NCBI GenBank assembly: GCA_016195265.1
Contig: JACPZW010000002.1
Location: 19,365 to 83,364 of the forward strand
Reading direction: 5' to 3'
DNA length: 64,000 nucleotides
From: Acidobacteriota bacterium
GTDB taxonomy: Bacteria; Acidobacteriota; Vicinamibacteria; Vicinamibacterales; CAVVIG01
The translations under genes and the position numbers were made by a program. Each line of letters begins with the position of its first letter. The first letter of the stretch is position 1. Below the pieces are notes generated by a model. The model made no database searches and was not told the DNA's origin. It saw only the letters and a list, made by a program, of their open reading frames with translations. Positions 24,449-33,895 of this stretch are shown piece after piece.

Positions 24449-25879
24449 TCACGCATGCGCGGCCACCGTCGTCGTCGTCGGCGCGGTCAGCGAGAATTCG
24501 CCGGTGCTGTCGCCGAACGTCTTCACCTCGTCGAGTCCGAGGTTGTGCAGCAGCGTCAGCATCACGTTCGCCATCGGCGTGCCGTCCTCGGCCTTCAGGT
24601 GCATGCCGCCGGCCAGGTGACCGTTGGCGTGGCCGAGCAGGACGAGCGGACAGCGGCGATGGTTGTGGATGTTGGAATCGGCCATCGGCGAGCCCCAGAT
24701 GACGAGCGACTTGTCGAGCAGGGTCTGATCGCCGTCCACCGTCGCGTGCTTCATCTTGTCGAGGAGGTAGGCGAGCTGGCCCACGCGGTACTTGCAGATC
24801 TTGTTGTATTCCATGATCCGCTCCTCGCGATTGCCGTGGTGCGAGGCGGGATGGAACGGCTGGCTCGATCCGCTTTCCGGGAACACGCGGTTCTGCGCGT
24901 CGCGGCCCGTCTTGAACGAAATGACGCGCGTCATTTCGGTCTGCAGCGCGATCACCTGCAGGTCGAACAGCAGCTTCATGTGCTCGGAGAACGAGTCGGG
25001 CACGCCGGCGGGCGCGTTCGGCAGGTCGCGCGTCTCGCCGCTGCGGTTGTGCGCCTCGACGGCCTGGATCCGGCGTTCCACTTCCCGCACGTTGTCCATA
25101 TAGCGATCGAGCCGCGCGCGATCGCCGGCGCCGAGCTGCCGGCGGACGCGCTCGACTTCGCCGCCGACCCAGTCGAGGATCGAGCGCCGGGTCATCAGGC
25201 GCGCTGCGCGATCCTCGGGCGTACTGCCCGCGCCGAACAGCATGTCGAAGGCGATCCGCGGATCGCGGATCATCGGCAGCGGTTCGTTCGGCGACGCCCA
25301 GCTGATCGAATCGGTATACGCGCAGGAGTAGTTGTACGTGCACCCGCCCGCTTGATCGAGGTTCTCGACGCAGAACTGCATCGACGGCAGCGGCGTGTCC
25401 TGCCCGAACTTCTTCGCATACATCTGATCGAGCGACGTCCCGGCCCAGATATCGGAGCCCTGCGTCTGCTTCGGGTGCGACTGCGTCAGGAACACGGCGC
25501 TCGACCGGAAGTGATCGCCGCCGATTTCCGGCAGCAGGAACGCCTCGGCGTTGCGCACGTCGGTGTTGCTGACGATCGTCATGTGGCTGCGGAACCCGTC
25601 GATCGTCGTCAGCGGATTGTCGGGAACCAGCGTGAAGTCGCGGCCGACGGTCTCCGGCGCGAACAGATGCTTCGTCGCGCCCCAGGTGTTGCAGCCCGGG
25701 AGGCCGTGCACTTCCTCGATGCACACGAGCGGCGTCTTGCCGGTCTGCGACGCGGCGGCCGCGCTCGCGCGCGCGCCGCGGGCCGGCAGCATCGATTCCA
25801 GGAACGGTAACGCCACGGTCGCACCCACGCCGCGAAGGAAGGTTCGGCGGGGCAGGTGTTTTCCGGTGATGAAATGCAC
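24449..25879 (-). CDS. DUF1552 protein, Tat-exported
   Basis: A 476-residue exported protein of a family confined largely to Planctomycetota, Acidobacteriota and Myxococcota. The Tat signal is RRTFLRGVGATVALPFLESM (residues 11-30). Inside are the family signatures ITGSSDIWAGTSLD-like (QGSDIWAGTSLDQMYAKKFG), GGCTYNYSCAYTDSISWASP, FHPASHHG and LVIWGSPMADSNIHNH with conserved histidines. The fold is sulfatase/DUF1501-like by literature; catalytic activity is unknown. It follows the DUF1592 gene by 14 bp with a GTG start, its constant partner. Confidence 0.93.
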   Translation of the reverse strand: MHFITGKHLPRRTFLRGVGATVALPFLESMLPARGARASAAAASQTGKTPLVCIEEVHGLPGCNTWGATKHLFAPETVGRDFTLVPDNPLTTIDGFRSHMTIVSNTDVRNAEAFLLPEIGGDHFRSSAVFLTQSHPKQTQGSDIWAGTSLDQMYAKKFGQDTPLPSMQFCVENLDQAGGCTYNYSCAYTDSISWASPNEPLPMIRDPRIAFDMLFGAGSTPEDRAARLMTRRSILDWVGGEVERVRRQLGAGDRARLDRYMDNVREVERRIQAVEAHNRSGETRDLPNAPAGVPDSFSEHMKLLFDLQVIALQTEMTRVISFKTGRDAQNRVFPESGSSQPFHPASHHGNREERIMEYNKICKYRVGQLAYLLDKMKHATVDGDQTLLDKSLVIWGSPMADSNIHNHRRCPLVLLGHANGHLAGGMHLKAEDGTPMANVMLTLLHNLGLDEVKTFGDSTGEFSLTAPTTTTVAAHA

Positions 25880-25893
25880 GTGTCGTCTCCTTG

Positions 25894-28377
25894 TCAGTCC
25901 TTATCGTTGGGGGCGACCGCCTTCGTGTCCGTGGCTGCCGCGGGCTCGGCCCGCTTCATCTGAAACGCGTCGCTCTTGATCACGCCGAGGATGTAGGCCG
26001 ACATCTTGTTATTGTCCGCCTCCGCTGCCTTCACGATTGCCCGGATGGCCGGCTGGTCGAAGTACTCGACGCGGCGGCCCAGCGCGTACGCGAGCAGGTT
26101 CTCGGTGAACGTCCGCAGCAGCGGCGTCGGCCGCTTCATGAGCGCCGCCAGCAGCTCGGAGGGAGAGGTCACCGGCGTGCCGTCGTAGAAATCGCCGCGC
26201 GTGTCGAGCGGCTGACCGTTCTCGCGCACGCGCCACTTCGCCGTGACGTCGAAGTTGTCGAGCGCGAGCCCGATCGGATCCATCATCTTGTGGCACGCGC
26301 TGCACGTCGGGTTCTTGCGGTGCAGCTCCATGCGCTCGCGCGTCGTCAGCATCCGTCCGTCCTTCGCCTCGCCCGTGTCGTCGAGCGTCGGGACGTTGGG
26401 CGGCGGCGCCGGCGGCGGCGTCCCCATCAGCACTTCCATCACCCACTTGCCGCGCAGCACGGGCGACGTGCGGTTCGCGAGCGAGGTCTGCACCAGGATG
26501 CTGCCCTGTCCCAACAGGCCGCGCCGGGTGGCGGCGGGATACTGCACACGCCGGAACTGCGGTCCCGAGACACCGGGGAATCCGTAGTGCCGCGCGAGCC
26601 GCTCGTTCACGAAGGTGTAGTCGGCCCGGAAGAGATCGAGCGCGCTGCGATCCTCGTGCACGAGGCTGTTGAAGAACAGGCGCGTCTCCTGACGCATGTC
26701 TTCAGCGAGGTTGTCGTCGAAGTTCGGATAGAAATTCGGATCCGGGTGGACCTTGTCCACGTCCTGCAGCCGCAGCCACTGCGCGGCGAAGCGTGTTCCG
26801 AGCGCGGCGGCGCGCGGATCTGCGAGCATCCGGCGCGCCTGCTTCTCGATCGCGCCTTCCACCGACAGCTTGCCCGAGGTGGCGACCTTCAATAGCTCGC
26901 TGTCAGGCGGCTCGCCCCACAGGAAGAATGACAGGCGCGACGCGAGATCGAGATCGGCCACGCGATAGGTACCGCCCGCTTTCGCGAACTCCGGCTCTTT
27001 CTCGAGACGGAAGATGAAGTACGGGCTCGCGAGAATCGCCTCGAGCGCGGAGCGAATCCCTTCTTCAAACCCACCTGCCCCACCCGACCTACCTGCCCCA
27101 CCCGGCCCACTCGCCTTGCTCCCCTCTTCGTAGAACGGCATCAAGCGATCGACTTCGCCCGCGGTCGGCGGACGCCGGTACGCCTCGGCGCCGAGTCGCG
27201 ACACGATCTGCCGCGCGCACGGCCGCTCTTCGCTCGACACCGTCGGACGGCAGCTGAAGATCTTCTGCCGGTTCGCCGTCTCGGAGATGCCGGTGATGCG
27301 GTACGGCCCCTTGACGACGAAATCCTTCACGTGCGGCAGCGTCGTAATCCCCGGGCCGCCCGATCCGCCGCCGGCGAACGACCAGTCGTGCGGCCGGATC
27401 AGATCCTCGTACGGCCCTTCGGTCCGCCGCACGAACGCCGCCGCCACGCGATGCTGCCCGGCGCGGATGAGCACCGTCCCGGTCTGCATCGGCACCGCGC
27501 CGCGGCCGTCCGCGCCGCCGGCGGGTCCGGTCTCGTACTTGATGAGTGCGGCGCGCTCGCCGTCGATGGAGATGTCGATGTCTTCGAATCGCGCGTTCGA
27601 GCCCGAGACGAGGTCCACTTCGAACACATACTCGGCGTCCGCCGGGAAGACGTGGCTGACGACCATGCCGCCGCGCGTGCCGTACGGCGCGCCGTCCACA
27701 TGATCCCACGGATGCTGCGACACATAGCCCGGCGCGCTGTAGGTGTGATCGACCGTCGGCGCGTGGCGATCGCCGAGCGCCATCCGGCTGACGGCGCTCG
27801 CCGCATTGAGGTACGCCTCGAGCAGCATCGGCGACAGCGCCTGCGTGTCGGCGATGTTGTCGAAGTTCGCGCTCTTCTGATCGAGCGGCAGCCAGCTGCC
27901 GGCGTCCACGTCGAGGCCGAGCAGATCGTGGACCGCGCGCGTGTACTCGGGTCGGTTCAGGCGCTGGAAGGTGCGCGCGCCGGGATTCGGTTTCGCGGCG
28001 GCGGCTGTATCGATCGTCGTCTCGAGCGCGGTGACGAGCGCGGCGTGGGCCGCGGCATCCGGCCGCGGCGATCCCGGCGGCGGCATCAGACCCGCCTGCA
28101 GTTTCCGGATCATCTTTTCGGCGGTGTCGGCATTCTGCGCGGCACGTGCGACGTCGAAGCTCGCGAGCGACAAGCCGCCGGACTTCGTCCGTTCGCCGTG
28201 GCACGTCGCGCAGTAGCGACGCACGACGGCGTTGTGATCTGGTGCGGCTGCGGGGGCCGCGGTGGGCTGAGCTTTGGGTGGCGCAGCCTGCGCGGCGAGA
28301 TGTGTCGACGAGCTTGCGCCGGCCAGGCCCAGGCACAGGATGAGCGCGGCCGCGCACGCCGAAGTCCCTTTGTTCAT
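25894..28377 (-). CDS. DUF1592-type cytochrome c protein
   Basis: An 827-residue exported protein with the chain of domains usually labelled PSCyt1, DUF1587, DUF1595, DUF1592, DUF1588 and DUF1585. A signal peptide (1-29) is followed by the heme site CATCH (residues ~57-61), FQRLNRPEYTRAVHDLLGLD, a carbohydrate-binding-like middle, SRLSFFLWGEPPDSEL, and near the end CSACHKMMDPIGLALDNFD with a second CXXCH. Related proteins act on unknown polymers; one early report links relatives to polymer degradation, but no reaction is established. A short Gly-rich insertion (SGPGGAGRSGGAGGF) is encoded by a 9-bp tandem array. No ribosome site; TAGAAT lies 16 bp upstream. Confidence 0.93.
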   Translation of the reverse strand: MNKGTSACAAALILCLGLAGASSSTHLAAQAAPPKAQPTAAPAAAPDHNAVVRRYCATCHGERTKSGGLSLASFDVARAAQNADTAEKMIRKLQAGLMPPPGSPRPDAAAHAALVTALETTIDTAAAAKPNPGARTFQRLNRPEYTRAVHDLLGLDVDAGSWLPLDQKSANFDNIADTQALSPMLLEAYLNAASAVSRMALGDRHAPTVDHTYSAPGYVSQHPWDHVDGAPYGTRGGMVVSHVFPADAEYVFEVDLVSGSNARFEDIDISIDGERAALIKYETGPAGGADGRGAVPMQTGTVLIRAGQHRVAAAFVRRTEGPYEDLIRPHDWSFAGGGSGGPGITTLPHVKDFVVKGPYRITGISETANRQKIFSCRPTVSSEERPCARQIVSRLGAEAYRRPPTAGEVDRLMPFYEEGSKASGPGGAGRSGGAGGFEEGIRSALEAILASPYFIFRLEKEPEFAKAGGTYRVADLDLASRLSFFLWGEPPDSELLKVATSGKLSVEGAIEKQARRMLADPRAAALGTRFAAQWLRLQDVDKVHPDPNFYPNFDDNLAEDMRQETRLFFNSLVHEDRSALDLFRADYTFVNERLARHYGFPGVSGPQFRRVQYPAATRRGLLGQGSILVQTSLANRTSPVLRGKWVMEVLMGTPPPAPPPNVPTLDDTGEAKDGRMLTTRERMELHRKNPTCSACHKMMDPIGLALDNFDVTAKWRVRENGQPLDTRGDFYDGTPVTSPSELLAALMKRPTPLLRTFTENLLAYALGRRVEYFDQPAIRAIVKAAEADNNKMSAYILGVIKSDAFQMKRAEPAAATDTKAVAPNDKD
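27067..27111. repeat. 9-bp tandem array, copy B (inside the DUF1592 gene)
   Basis: Five units of the TGCCCCACC type, in frame within the coding sequence, giving a Gly-rich loop before the DUF1592 region. It appears inserted relative to what the family normally has there. Confidence 0.8.
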
Positions 28378-28404
28378 CCGGTCTTAGCGGCGAATTCTAC
28401 CACC

Positions 28405-29784
28405 CTATTGGATCGAATTGGACCGCTTCCACCGGGCCAGAAGGGCCTCCCGATCCAGCCGGGCGCCGTCGAGGTACACGGCTGAGATCTCCCGTGTATT
28501 CCGAATGTTTTCCAGGGGATTGGCGGTGAGGACGATGAAGTCGGCACGCTTGCCGGCAGCGAGCGTGCCCATGTCTTTCAGACCCAGCAGTTCCGCCGGT
28601 CGTGAGGTGGCGGCGATGATGGCCTGCGTGGGCGTGATGCCGGACGTCACCCAGCGTGACAATTCGTGATGATCGGCCCAGCCGAACGCGTGCCGCGGCG
28701 TGATGCCCGTATCGGTGCCGAGCACGAGACGCGCGCCGGCCGCGACGTACTGCGGAAGATTGGCGGCGAGGATCGCCTCGCGATTCGCCGCGTTCGGCGA
28801 GACAGCTCCGCAGCTCGTCGACGCGCGAATCTCGGCGAGTGTCTTCGCGGGGTACGTCTGATCGACGAACGGATCGTTGTCGCACACCTCGCTGCGATCG
28901 CCGAGCCCGATGACCGTCGTCCAGTACGGCGTCCTCTCGCGCAGCAGCGCGAGGAGTTCATCGTCCAGCTTCTCGTTCTGCACCGTGTGCACGAGGACGT
29001 CGGCGCCGGCGCGTACGACGGCTTTCTGATCCGCCATCGCGATCGCGTGCGCGTGCACGAGCATCTGGTGCGCGTGCGCCTCGGCGATGATCGCGGTGTA
29101 GACCTCGGGCGTCATTTTCGGATAGGTGCCACGCCGATCGTCGACCCAGATCTTGACGCTCTTGAGCTGTCGCGCGGCCATGGTTCTGACCGCGGCGCGC
29201 GCCTCGTCCGGCGTGGAGACTTCGTACACCACCTTGAGCACGCTCGTGCCTTTCAGCAGGATGGCGTCCGGGCCGCCGTTGGGCGGCGCCATACCGGGCA
29301 TGAACATGAAGCGCGACGCGGGCGCGAATTTCCCCGCCTCCTGGTCGCGCTGAAACTGGATCGACGCCTCGGTGGGACTGCTGCCGACCGACTGCGTCAC
29401 GGCGACGCCGTAGAACGCCTCGCGCTGCAGATGATCGAGCACGTTCTGGGGCGTGTAGTTCTCCGCGCCCCAACTCGTGTAGCCCTCGTAGCCGATGTGG
29501 ACGTGCACGTTGATCATCGCGGGCATGACCGTCTTGCCGGCGAGATCGACACGCGTCGCGCCGGCGGGCGCGGTGACCGCGCCGCTACGACCGATCGCCG
29601 TGATGCGGCCGTTCACGACGACGAAGGCGCCGTTCTCAAGCGGCGCGGAACTGTCGCCGATGATCAGTCTCGCGCCGCTATAAAGGACGGCCCCGGCAGC
29701 GCCGCGCGATTGTGCATACGCGACAGCCGCCATCGAGGCAATGGTCAAGCTCAGACCGCACGTCAGCCAGCTCATACGACGCAT
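28405..29784 (-). CDS. Exported amidohydrolase-family protein
   Basis: A 459-residue metal-dependent hydrolase with a signal peptide (residues 1-24). Visible metal and catalytic elements are INVHVHIGYEG (HxH), LKSVKIWVDD (bridging lysine), LVHAHAIAMADQK, ADVLVHTVQNEK and VLGTDTGITPRH (aspartate). It resembles secreted imidazolonepropionase-like or prolidase-like hydrolases; substrate unknown. GGAGG lies seven or eight bases before the ATG. Its 3' end is 27 bp from the start of the DUF1592 gene, which may be co-transcribed. Confidence 0.9.
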   Translation of the reverse strand: MRRMSWLTCGLSLTIASMAAVAYAQSRGAAGAVLYSGARLIIGDSSAPLENGAFVVVNGRITAIGRSGAVTAPAGATRVDLAGKTVMPAMINVHVHIGYEGYTSWGAENYTPQNVLDHLQREAFYGVAVTQSVGSSPTEASIQFQRDQEAGKFAPASRFMFMPGMAPPNGGPDAILLKGTSVLKVVYEVSTPDEARAAVRTMAARQLKSVKIWVDDRRGTYPKMTPEVYTAIIAEAHAHQMLVHAHAIAMADQKAVVRAGADVLVHTVQNEKLDDELLALLRERTPYWTTVIGLGDRSEVCDNDPFVDQTYPAKTLAEIRASTSCGAVSPNAANREAILAANLPQYVAAGARLVLGTDTGITPRHAFGWADHHELSRWVTSGITPTQAIIAATSRPAELLGLKDMGTLAAGKRADFIVLTANPLENIRNTREISAVYLDGARLDREALLARWKRSNSIQ

Positions 29785-29912
29785 GCCGCACCTCCGTGCG
29801 GGATTTTATCGCCGATCTTCGACGGCGTGTGGCCTGATTGGGTGAGTGAGTCCAACCTTTGTGTCCTTAATGCCGGCTCAGCGCTGGCGTTGCGACCTGG
29901 CCGCGCCCGAAG

Positions 29913-29918
29913 TAGATT
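29913..29918 (+). promoter_or_regulatory. -10 box TAGATT before the methyltransferase gene
   Basis: TAGATT ends 8 bp before the ATG at 29927, with no ribosome binding site between, fitting a leaderless start. Confidence 0.4.
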
Positions 29919-29926
29919 GCCGCGTG

Positions 29927-30462
29927 ATGCTGACCCGGCTCGCTGGACTCCTCGCGATGGCGCTTCTGGTGGCGCCGACTGATACCGGGCAATTCCGGCC
30001 GAACCGCGTGCCGGACGCCCCGTACGTGCCAACGCCCGACAACGTCGTCGACGCGATGCTGGAGATCGCGCACGTGACGTCAGCCGACATCGTCTACGAC
30101 CTGGCTCCGGCGACGGCCGCATTCCCATCACCGCGGCGAAAAAGTACGGCGCGTTCGGCGTCGGCATCGAGATGGACTCGCTGCTGATTCGCCGATCGAA
30201 CGACAACCTGAAGCAGGCCGGTGTCGGCCAACGCGTGCGCTTCGTCTACGGGGATTTGTTCGACGCCGATCTGAGCGAGGCGACCGTCGTGACGATGTTT
30301 CTGCTGCCGCGGCTGACCGAGCGGCTGATTCCGAAGTTCAGGCGCGAGCTGCGTCCGGGGACCCGCATCGTCTCCCACAAGTTCGACATGGGCGAGACGT
30401 GGCCCCCGGAGCAGTCGCAGGACGTCGACGGCCTGATGATCTATCTCTGGACCGTCAAGTAG
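29927..30462 (+). pseudogene. Class I SAM methyltransferase-like, frameshifted at motif I
   Basis: The frame from 29927 reads a signal peptide-like start and VPTPDNVVDAMLEIAHVTSADIVYDL, then loses homology. A one-base insertion of G after CTG near 30104 would restore GSGDGRIPITAAKKYGAFGV and join the second frame, which continues MDSLLIRRSNDNLKQAGVG, RVRFVYGDLF and ends at 30462. The break hits the SAM-binding glycine loop. It is either a true inactivating deletion or a sequencing error. The family comprises small, often exported methyltransferases of unknown substrate. Confidence 0.75.
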
Positions 30463-30500
30463 CGCAGCCCTTCAGGGCTGCCCCGACCGGCCTGCGCTAC
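30459..30500. repeat. REP-like hairpin between convergent genes
   Basis: Outer arms GTAGCGCAG and CTGCGCTAC enclose a hairpin CAGCCCTTCAGGGCTG. The TAG in each outer arm supplies the stop codon of the methyltransferase (plus) and of the creatininase-like gene (minus). It may end transcription from both sides. Confidence 0.8.
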
Positions 30501-31486
30501 ATCGTGCCGCGCGCGGCCTTCAGCTTCCTGATCTCGTTCACGGCGTTGTTGACCGTGATGTCGATCAGATCCTTGCCGATCTCCCTGGTCGACGGACGCG
30601 GATCGCCGGTCACGCCGTTGTTCACGCGCGGCGGCGCGTTCGGATCCTGACCGCGACCGCGTCCACCACCGCCTCGTCCGGCGGCCGCCGGCGGCGGATT
30701 GCCCGCGGCAATCGCGGCTTCACGCGCGCGTCGCGCGTCCCGCGCGGCCTTCCACTGCTCCGGCGTCTGGCCCGTCGGATCGAACGGCACGGTCTTGTAG
30801 GTCGGGCGGACGTAGATGCCCGGCGCCGGCTCGTAGTACAGCATCTCCGAGGTTTCCATCATCGCGCCGTGGCCGGCGATCGGCAGCTTGCGCTCGTACA
30901 GGTACAGGTCCACGTCGTCGTGCGTTTTGTTGTAGAAGTCGCTGACGTAGTAAACGCGCGTCCCCTTCGCCGACCACTTCTTGTCCATCTCGCCGGCGGC
31001 CTCTTTCATCTCGGCCTGCCCGCCGCCGTGATCGCCCATCACGTAAATATCCTTGAAGCCGCTGCGCGCGAGGCTGTCGATCTCGGCCAGTTGCACCTGC
31101 TTGAAGACGTCGGCCGGCATCTGCATCGCGCCCGGCTGATCGGCCATCTCGCGGCTGGCGTTGAGGCCGGTCGCGTTCACCGCGATCGGGAGGATCGGCG
31201 CGACGAACGTCTTGCCCAGCTTCTGCGCGATCTGAACCGCGTGACGGCGCGCCATGATCGTGTGGCCGCCGAGCACGTCCTGCGGCCCGCGTTCCTCGGT
31301 GCCGCCGGTCACGAGCAGGATCGAGGTCCAGCCGTCGTGCATCTTGTCGGTGACCTCGGTGTGCGTGTGGAGCTCGAGCTCGACGAGATCTCTGACGTTC
31401 AAGGTGGTTTGCGTCTGCGCGGAGACCATCATCCCCGCCAGCATCGCCATCGGCAGCACGCCCGCCATAGCCATCGCTTTCTTCAT
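30497..31486 (-). CDS. Exported creatininase-family amidohydrolase
   Basis: A 329-residue protein with a signal peptide (to ~residue 23). Family motifs are the metal-site glutamate and histidine in [20 protein letters not shown], a further loop [10 protein letters not shown] and [12 protein letters not shown]. Creatininase relatives open cyclic amides or act in cofactor and nucleotide-derived pathways. Export is unusual for the family but recurs in Acidobacteriota. A Gly/Arg/Pro-rich insert ([13 protein letters not shown]) sits near the C-terminus. The stop lies inside a REP-like palindrome. Confidence 0.88.
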   Translation of the reverse strand: MKKAMAMAGVLPMAMLAGMMVSAQTQTTLNVRDLVELELHTHTEVTDKMHDGWTSILLVTGGTEERGPQDVLGGHTIMARRHAVQIAQKLGKTFVAPILPIAVNATGLNASREMADQPGAMQMPADVFKQVQLAEIDSLARSGFKDIYVMGDHGGGQAEMKEAAGEMDKKWSAKGTRVYYVSDFYNKTHDDVDLYLYERKLPIAGHGAMMETSEMLYYEPAPGIYVRPTYKTVPFDPTGQTPEQWKAARDARRAREAAIAAGNPPPAAAGRGGGGRGRGQDPNAPPRVNNGVTGDPRPSTREIGKDLIDITVNNAVNEIRKLKAARGTM

Positions 31487-31573
31487 ACGCCCTCCCGGGA
31501 GTCAACCCGTCCTGAGTTGACTGGACTTGACTTGTCCGTGTGACCGGCTACTGTAGCCGCGGGAGTTCCGATT

Positions 31574-32473
31574 CTGCAAATTGTCGTGTACGGCGCGGGC
31601 GCCATCGGCAGCGTGTACGGCGCCAAACTTTCGACGGCGTTCGACGTCACGCTCGTCGCGCGCGAGGCGCACGCCCGCGCGATCACCGAGTCAGGCCTGC
31701 GCGTCACCGGCGCGGAGGACGTCACCTATCGCGTCCGCGCCGTCCCGGCCCTGACGGCGCTCGCGCCCGACACGCTCGTCATCCTGACGACGAAGGTCAG
31801 CGGCAACGCCCAGGCCGCGCGCGTGCTGGCGCCGCTGGTGCGGCCGGACACGATCATCCTCTGCGTGCAGAACGGCCTCTACAGCGAGGACATCGTCAAA
31901 GCGGCAGTCGGAGGGCGCTGCCGCGTGCTGCGGGCCATCACGCACTTCGGTGCGATCTTCAGGACGCCCGGCGTCGTCGAGCTCAAGGTCCGCAGCTCCA
32001 CGTCGATCGAGAACAGCCCTGTCAGCGCCGCCATCGCGGACGCCTTCACGCGCTGCGGGCTGGACGGCCGCGTCACCGATCGCATCAAGGACGAGATGTG
32101 GCGGAAGCTCGTCGTCAACTGCGTGATCAACCCCATCAACGCGATCACGCGGACCGAGGTCGGCGCCATCGCGGACGAGCGGCTGAATCCGCTCAAGCGC
32201 TTGATTGTGGATGAGTGCACGCGTGTCGCGAGGCGCGACGGCGTCGAGATCGAGGGCGATCTGGTCGCCGCCATCAACGACGGCTATCGCGCGTCGAGAA
32301 ACCTCTCGTCGATGCAGCAGGATCTGCTGAAGGGCCGGCGGACCGAGATCGAGTTTCTGAACGGCGCGGTCGTCCGCCTCGGCGCGACGTACGGCATCGA
32401 CTGCCCCGTCAACCAGGCGCTGGCCGGAATCATCACTGCGATGGAAAACGTGAAAGTGAAAACAGAAAACTGA
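31574..32473 (+). CDS. panE: Ketopantoate reductase-like protein PanE/ApbA
   Basis: A ~299-residue NADPH-dependent 2-dehydropantoate 2-reductase family protein, in the pantothenate/CoA route if orthologous. The Rossmann motif is YGAGAIGSVYGAKLS at the very N-terminus, with KLVVNCVINPINAITRTEVG and the catalytic lysine region (KDEMWRKLVVN) present. The annotated GTG at 31586 would cut the first strand; a non-canonical CTG at 31574 or ATT at 31571 preceded by GGGAG restores it. The last codons and stop fall in a heptamer array. Confidence 0.88.
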   Translation: MQIVVYGAGAIGSVYGAKLSTAFDVTLVAREAHARAITESGLRVTGAEDVTYRVRAVPALTALAPDTLVILTTKVSGNAQAARVLAPLVRPDTIILCVQNGLYSEDIVKAAVGGRCRVLRAITHFGAIFRTPGVVELKVRSSTSIENSPVSAAIADAFTRCGLDGRVTDRIKDEMWRKLVVNCVINPINAITRTEVGAIADERLNPLKRLIVDECTRVARRDGVEIEGDLVAAINDGYRASRNLSSMQQDLLKGRRTEIEFLNGAVVRLGATYGIDCPVNQALAGIITAMENVKVKTEN

Positions 32474-32526
32474 AAAGTAAGAGTCTTCAGTTTTCAGTTT
32501 TCAGTTTTCTCTTTTCAGTTTCACTG
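32444..32526. repeat. 7-bp tandem arrays B, inverted, between convergent genes
   Basis: Left part (32444-32478): GAAAACG-type heptamers that encode the end of panE. Right part (32485-32526): five or six CTTCAGT/TTTCAGT heptamers ending at the stop of the HEAT gene. The halves are inverted copies, so the RNA can form a long A/U-rich hairpin. Confidence 0.9.
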
Positions 32527-33804
32527 CATCCTCGCGATCGCGCGCTCGGCCGCCGCCACGACGGTCGGGTTCTTGTCCTTCAGCATCGGCTGGACGAGCG
32601 GCAGCCCCCGCGGATCGCGCGTCATCCCCAGAATGTCCGCGATGTCGGCGCGCAGCCGCGGATCCGGATCGATCGCATACGTGAAGAACTTCGCCGGGCG
32701 CAGCGTCGCGATCTCGGTGAGGTACGCGACCGCGAGGTCGTGCCGCGACCACTTCAGCAGCCCCTCCGCCACCGCGTCAATCGACTGGCCTTCGAGCATC
32801 ACCCACGCGAAGTCCAGCGACATGATGACCGCGTCGGACCTCTCGAAGCCCAGCAACTCGGTAATCTCGAGCAGCAGCCGGCGATCGCCGCCGACGCGCG
32901 CGAGGCCGGCGACGGCGGCACTTCGCAGCGCAGCCTCCGGACTGGTCAGCTGACTCCTGAAGAGCGGCACGCTGGATGGATGCGCGATGCGCGCCAGCGC
33001 GTCGAGTGCGGCCTCGGCCACGTCGCCCTTCGCACGCGCGTTGAACACGTCGGTGAGCGGCTGCAACGCGCGCTCGTAGCGCATCCCCCCCAGGCCGCGC
33101 GCCGCGACGATCTTGACCGTGTCGTCGGTGTCGCCGAGCGCCGTCATCATCGCCGGCCCCACAGATTCTTCCAGCGCTTCGCCCGGCCATCGCGAGTACA
33201 AGCGCCCGATGACGGCCGCGGCGGCGATACGCATCTCCGTCTGCGACGACCCGGCAAGGTCGGCGAGGAACGGGCCGTTCGCCGCCTGCAGTTGCTGCCG
33301 CGCGACGCCTTTCACTTCCGACGCCAGCGCGCCAAAGGCGTACAGCGCCTCGACAGCCACGCGGGGATTGTCGTCGTGCGACGCCGCGCGCAGCGCGGCG
33401 AGCACTTCGGCCGGCGCGGTCCGGCCCAAGTTCGCCATCGGGCCGGCCCAGAAGGCATCCGACGCCACGTCGTGACGGACTTCGATCACGAAGCCCAGGC
33501 GACGCTTCGGCGAAGCGTTCTTGTTCAGAAAGATCGCGATCTCGCCCGCGATCCCTTCGAGCTGGACCTCGTCGACCGGATCCGCAATGAGCGATGTCAG
33601 CGGCAGCGCCGCGCCGAAACACGCCGCCTGCCGGAGCACGCGGCCCGCCTTGAGGCGGATCGCCGGGTTCGGGCTCACGAGATCCTGCGCGACCTCCGCC
33701 ACGGGGCAGGGCGTCGCCGCCGACGCCGACAATGCTCCCGGGGCGCAAAACAGCAGGCCGCACAAGACGCTGATGCGCGTGGTCTTGACAGTCTTCACAG
33801 GCAC
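32521..33804 (-). CDS. Exported HEAT-repeat protein
   Basis: A 427-residue protein with a signal peptide (MPVKTVKTTRISVLCGLLFC) and about ten HEAT/PBS-lyase-like helical repeats (PNPAIRLKAGRVLRQAACFG, DDTVKIVAARGLGGMRYER, PEAALRSAAVAGLARVGGD). Such proteins act as binding scaffolds. GTG at 33804 or 33798. The stop is immediately next to a heptamer array shared with convergent panE. Partner unknown. Confidence 0.82.
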   Translation of the reverse strand: MPVKTVKTTRISVLCGLLFCAPGALSASAATPCPVAEVAQDLVSPNPAIRLKAGRVLRQAACFGAALPLTSLIADPVDEVQLEGIAGEIAIFLNKNASPKRRLGFVIEVRHDVASDAFWAGPMANLGRTAPAEVLAALRAASHDDNPRVAVEALYAFGALASEVKGVARQQLQAANGPFLADLAGSSQTEMRIAAAAVIGRLYSRWPGEALEESVGPAMMTALGDTDDTVKIVAARGLGGMRYERALQPLTDVFNARAKGDVAEAALDALARIAHPSSVPLFRSQLTSPEAALRSAAVAGLARVGGDRRLLLEITELLGFERSDAVIMSLDFAWVMLEGQSIDAVAEGLLKWSRHDLAVAYLTEIATLRPAKFFTYAIDPDPRLRADIADILGMTRDPRGLPLVQPMLKDKNPTVVAAAERAIARMQ

Positions 33805-33895
33805 AAGGCCTCCTCTTAGCCGTTTCTCTTATCGGACGAACTGCCTGTGTTCTGGAGGGCGCGGTCTGGAGGGCCGGAGTTCGGACTTCTCAGTT

